Source: Chlorokybus atmophyticus (taxonomy: Eukaryota; Streptophyta; Chlorokybophyceae; Chlorokybales; Chlorokybaceae). From it: a stretch of 64,000 bases of DNA. Location of the stretch: positions 1 to 64,000 of the forward strand of contig RHPI01000017.1 in the NCBI GenBank assembly GCA_009103225.1, in the 5' to 3' direction. The stretch's first letter is position 1, and each line of letters starts with the position of its first letter. Below are positions 60,940 to 64,000 of this stretch, one piece after another. The notes under the pieces were generated by a model. That model had not been told where the DNA came from. It searched no databases and saw only the letters and a program-made list of their open reading frames with translations. The position numbers were made by a program, and so were the translations under genes.

Positions 60940-61465
60940 TTTCGGTGGAATGTGCTTCCGTTCGGCTTGAACCAAGCATGTTATGCCTTCACCATCATTT
61001 AGCAGGTGATACTCAGACCATTGCGCGAGGAAGGCATAGGCACGGTGGCGTACATTGATGACATGCACCTGGCCCACGCTTCTCTCTACCATCTATGGTG
61101 GAGGATACGCTTAGTGATGATGCTGTTCGCTACGCTGGGTTGGTTCTTTGGGGTGGCAAAGTGCGCGTTCTGGCCATTGCTGCGGCTGAAGTTCTTAGGT
61201 TCGATTGTTGACACGGTGGTGGGCTTGTTCGCCATTCCGGAGGTCAAGATGAGTGCACTCGAATAGCAGCTGAAGGACCTGAGCGTGGCAACAAAGCACA
61301 CCAACAGGCAGCTGGCTGAGGTGGCAGGCAAGTTGTTGGCTTTTAAGTTGGCGTTGCCCCCTGTGCGGCTATTTGCGCGGTTGCTTATGCAGCAGGTGGA
61401 CTATGGGCGAGCATGGCATGATGAGTACCCTTCAGCTGCACACACTGTCGAGTTGGCGGTGTGAC
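60940..61465 (+). pseudogene. DIRS-type reverse transcriptase remnant
   Basis: The frame holds FRWNVLPFGLNQACYAFTII, then VAYIDDMHLAHASLYHLWW, LGWFFGVAKCAFWPLLRL, KFLGSIVDTVVGLFAIPEVK and QLAEVAGKLLAFKLALPPVR. The FGL motif, the Y-I-D-D catalytic box, the KFLG-x-I-D-like step and the helix-rich tail after it fit RTs of the DIRS/Ngaro group, which use a tyrosine recombinase instead of integrase. Two in-frame TAG codons (61000-61002 after TII, and 61264-61266 after SALE) break it. No recombinase gene or terminal repeats were found. Confidence 0.65.
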
Positions 61466-62127
61466 GGTGCTCGTGCCTTGTCACCTGTAAGTTGGTCCAA
61501 TCCACAACCCTCTCACCAAGACACGGTATTCACACCGGAACCTTGCCCCCTCTGCCAAGCACACACGCGCGCCCCGCCACTCGCGTACGCACGCGCATGC
61601 GCTCGAAGTTACACACCGACTTGTGTAGCGCCTTGGATCGTCACACAAGCAAGCACACACCAGTGGACACACGTTAGTAACCCCTGCTAACCACCACCAA
61701 GCTTGCACGCAAGAAACTAGGGAGCTAAAGGTTGTATTGCACAAAGTGAGATGTCCTTTTTATACCTACCAATCTGCACATGCTACTGTTTAGACATTTC
61801 TCGAGCTAGACGGAATTAGAAGCTAAAATATTCTTGTAGAACCTTGTAGCACACTTCTAGACCTTTCCTACGCATCAAGGAACTCCTTGAAAGATGCCCA
61901 CATTGCAAAGTTATACTATTTGGCGCCAGGCCCTTCCAGAAATCTAGTCAAGTCCTTCTCGACTGGCCCTCCGCTTTTTGGCGTCTTTTAGACCAGTTCT
62001 GGGACCGGTCGATATCTGCGGCAGACTCACAACCTACCGATATCCGCCACAAGTCATGAAAACGTCGTGCTTAATGAATAGGCCAAAAAAGGTCCTAAGA
62101 TCATGAAACTCGGCCTCGACTGTTACA
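61466..62127 (-). mobile_element. Probable 3' LTR of second chromovirus, far end not fixed
   Basis: On the minus strand TGTAACAGTCGAGG begins at 62127, directly after a polypurine tract (AAGGGGGGAGGAG, 62128-62140), as a 3' LTR should. No second copy lies in the window, so the far end cannot be placed; 61466-61740 may be unrelated. Confidence 0.5.
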
Positions 62128-63812
62128 CTCCTCCCCCCTTAGGTGAGCTTCGTCCTCGAAGCTCGCGAGGTTGTCATGATCGTCGTTGCAGAACTTGTTG
62201 TGCATTCGCCAGGTGCTCCTCCGGTTCTCAAGTGGCCTTATGCATAGGGTAGCCCTTCCACTTCACGAAGTATTTGCGCACGTTGCGCACCAGTTTCTCC
62301 CCCACAATGTCCTCCACTTCATATTCCACATGATTGACTGTAGTAACTTAGGCGGTGGACATAATGGTGATTCTCCTCGATATGGTTTCAGCAGGGATAT
62401 ACGAAAGACAGGATGGATGTGCATAGTCTTAGGTAGTTGCAACTTATACACGACGTCCGAGAACATCTTTATGACATTAAAAGGTCAAAGCCAACATTCA
62501 CTCAACTTGCGAACTCCAGCACGCACCCGTAGTTCCTTGCAAAAAGCATAACCATGTCGCCTTCTCGAAATGTGACATGTCGGCGATGCGCGTCCGCGTA
62601 TTGTGTTTGCCTATTTTGTGCCACCAATAGCGCCTCCCTCGCTGCCTTGTTGATGTCCGCACACGTTGGAAGAAAATTGCTTACAACTTCCACATCAATG
62701 TCACTTCGTTGCGGTGTCCATGTTGTCAGCGGTGTCAGCGTGTGTTGGCCATAGTTCATGAGAAAGGGGGTGACACCCGTGCTTGCATTGGTGTGGTTGT
62801 TGATGGCAAATTCCACCACTTTCAGCAACTCCGCCCAATTGTTTGTGAAGCGGGATCCACGATCGCTCACAATGCTTCGTGGTAGTCCGTGGGAACGAAA
62901 GATATGCTTCATAAACAAGCTTGCTGCCTCTAGTGCCGTGCAAGACTCATAACACGGTGTCAAGTGTACCATTTTGCTGGTTTTGTCCACAAACACGAAT
63001 ATTGCGTCGTACCCTTCTGTTGTCTTCGGCAGCCCCGTAATAAAGTCCATAGTATAGTTGCTCCCACTTGGACAATGGCACGGGAAAGGGTTGTAGCAAC
63101 CCACCTGGCTCTTGGTTGCTTGCTTTCACCATTTGACATGCGTCGCACAACGCCACATAGTCGCGTACATCACGATGCATCTCCCGCCAGTGACAGCGTT
63201 GTTTCAAGCTTGCTAACGTCCTCTCCACTCCTTGGTGGCAAGCAATGGGTACGTCATGAGCTTCTTTAAGGAGTTGAACGCGTATATGTGCAACATTGGG
63301 GATGTACAAGCGGCCATGATGCCATAATAGGCCGTCTTGCTTTGTCCAATGTCCACTTGTGTCCGTTGCTGTGCTCTCCATGTCCCGCAAGACTCTCCTA
63401 CCTTCTGTGTCTTCGCAAAGCACTTGTCGGATCTAGTCGGCCCACTCCGGTTGCACTTGAGCGAGTGCTTCAATCGCATATAACCGGCTTAGCGCGTCGG
63501 CCACAATATTAGACGTACCGGGCTTGTACTTGATCTTAAAAGTTGAAAGAACTCCAACCACCGCGCTTGTCTCCAGCTTAAATGTGGTTGTGTCTGTAAG
63601 TACCTCGATGTTGGATGGTCCGTCTCTAGCACGAACCTTTTGCCCTCAAGAAAGCAATCTGCAACGCCATTGTCGCAGCGCCAATAGCTCCTTCTCGTGC
63701 ACAGGGTAGTTCAGCTCTGCTCCACTCAATTTTTTACTATAGAACGCTACAGGTTGAAGACCCATGCCTTGGTCTTGCTGTAACACAGCTCTCACAGCCC
63801 TGTTGCGGACCA
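62128..63812 (-). pseudogene. pol: Second chromovirus, pol 3' half (RNase H to chromodomain)
   Basis: Minus strand, in order: RNase H (SKKLSGAELNYPVHEKELLA, then in a second frame LETDHPTSRYLQTQPHLSWR, then YKPGTSNIVADALSRL); integrase zinc finger (CHQGVERTLASLKQRCHWRE, CDAC); integrase core (MDFITGLPKTTEGYDAIFVF, IVSDRGSRFTNNW); GPY/F module (YKLQLPKTMHIHPVFRISLL); chromodomain (VEYEVEDIVG, FVKWKGYP). Breaks: frame changes near 63630 and 63060, a TAG at about 63435, an internal deletion after FTNNW that removes the third catalytic residue of integrase, and a TGA at 62228-62230 in the chromodomain. It is unrelated in sequence detail to the 11.8-kb copy. The 5' half lies outside the window or is missing. 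Confidence 0.85.
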
Positions 63813-64000
63813 GTTTCAGGAGGCCATATATTGTGCTGCGGGCCTGCGTAGGACAACATCACAGCATGTTACCAGGAACGCATCACAAGTTGTGCCCAGC
63901 ATGCCATTGGCGCTAGCCAATGGGCACGACATCGACAGTACTTGCCGGTCAGTCCCGGTGATGAGACACCAAATCTGGCCAAGGAGGTCAGTGAAGCTGT
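63813..64000. other. End of window, nothing recognised
   Basis: The chromovirus match stops near 63812 and no feature can be supported after it. Confidence 0.4.

Overview
The window looks like intron-rich nuclear DNA of a photosynthetic eukaryote, most likely a green alga. Three things point there. A decayed-looking gene at 23.8-26.3 kb has the domain order of oxygenic-phototroph flavodiiron proteins (metallo-beta-lactamase, flavodoxin, flavin-reductase domains), which are typical of cyanobacteria, green algae and non-flowering plants. Genes are split by many short GT-AG introns. Two different retroelements carry primer-binding sites that match plant-type initiator tRNA-Met. No rRNA, tRNA, bacterial operon or phage feature was seen. 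Two runs of N (38531-39073 and 49888-50353) and a single N at 16759 show this is a draft assembly.

Layout. 0-7.4 kb: simple and tandem repeats, a weak minus-strand multi-exon gene (1.8-2.8 kb, possibly up to 4 kb), a fold-back element and an AT-rich stretch. 7.4-10.7 kb: a repeat array followed by a plus-strand, transposon-type gene of the SD-QFK / HGK-DG-GG family. 11.1-19.7 kb: a pogo-like DDE transposase split by a nearly complete Ty3/gypsy chromovirus (11819-19130) with both LTRs, a PBS, a PPT and a 5-bp target duplication. 20.5-21.4 kb: a Penelope-like reverse transcriptase remnant. 23.8-26.3 kb: the flavodiiron gene, with many frameshifts. 27.4-28.5 kb: an unidentified minus-strand gene. 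30.6-35.0 kb: a clean 14-exon NVL-type AAA ATPase gene (ribosome biogenesis), the best host gene here. 39-46 kb: diverged tandem duplications carrying a gag-only LTR element (40786-45071) whose three LTR pieces are arranged as if a two-LTR circle had been opened inside an LTR. 46.5-48.8 kb: a decayed MULE transposase with a SWIM finger. 50.6-52.1 kb: an unidentified multi-exon gene. 54.0-59.25 kb: a gutted Ty1/copia element with half-tRNA-type PBS, its interior occupied by an unrelated plus-strand gene and a 26-bp minisatellite. 60.9-61.5 kb: a DIRS-type reverse transcriptase remnant. 62.1-63.8 kb: the 3' part of a second, broken chromovirus on the minus strand.

The two recognisable host functions, chloroplast electron transport (flavodiiron) and pre-60S maturation (NVL), sit in a sea of nested mobile elements of at least eight lineages. 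No multi-gene host system such as a gene cluster is visible. The most unusual signals are structural: the circularly permuted gag-only element, the copia shell carrying foreign sequence, premature stops at conserved chromodomain tryptophans in two unrelated chromoviruses, and a gene-specific concentration of frameshifts in the flavodiiron locus while the NVL gene next to it has none.
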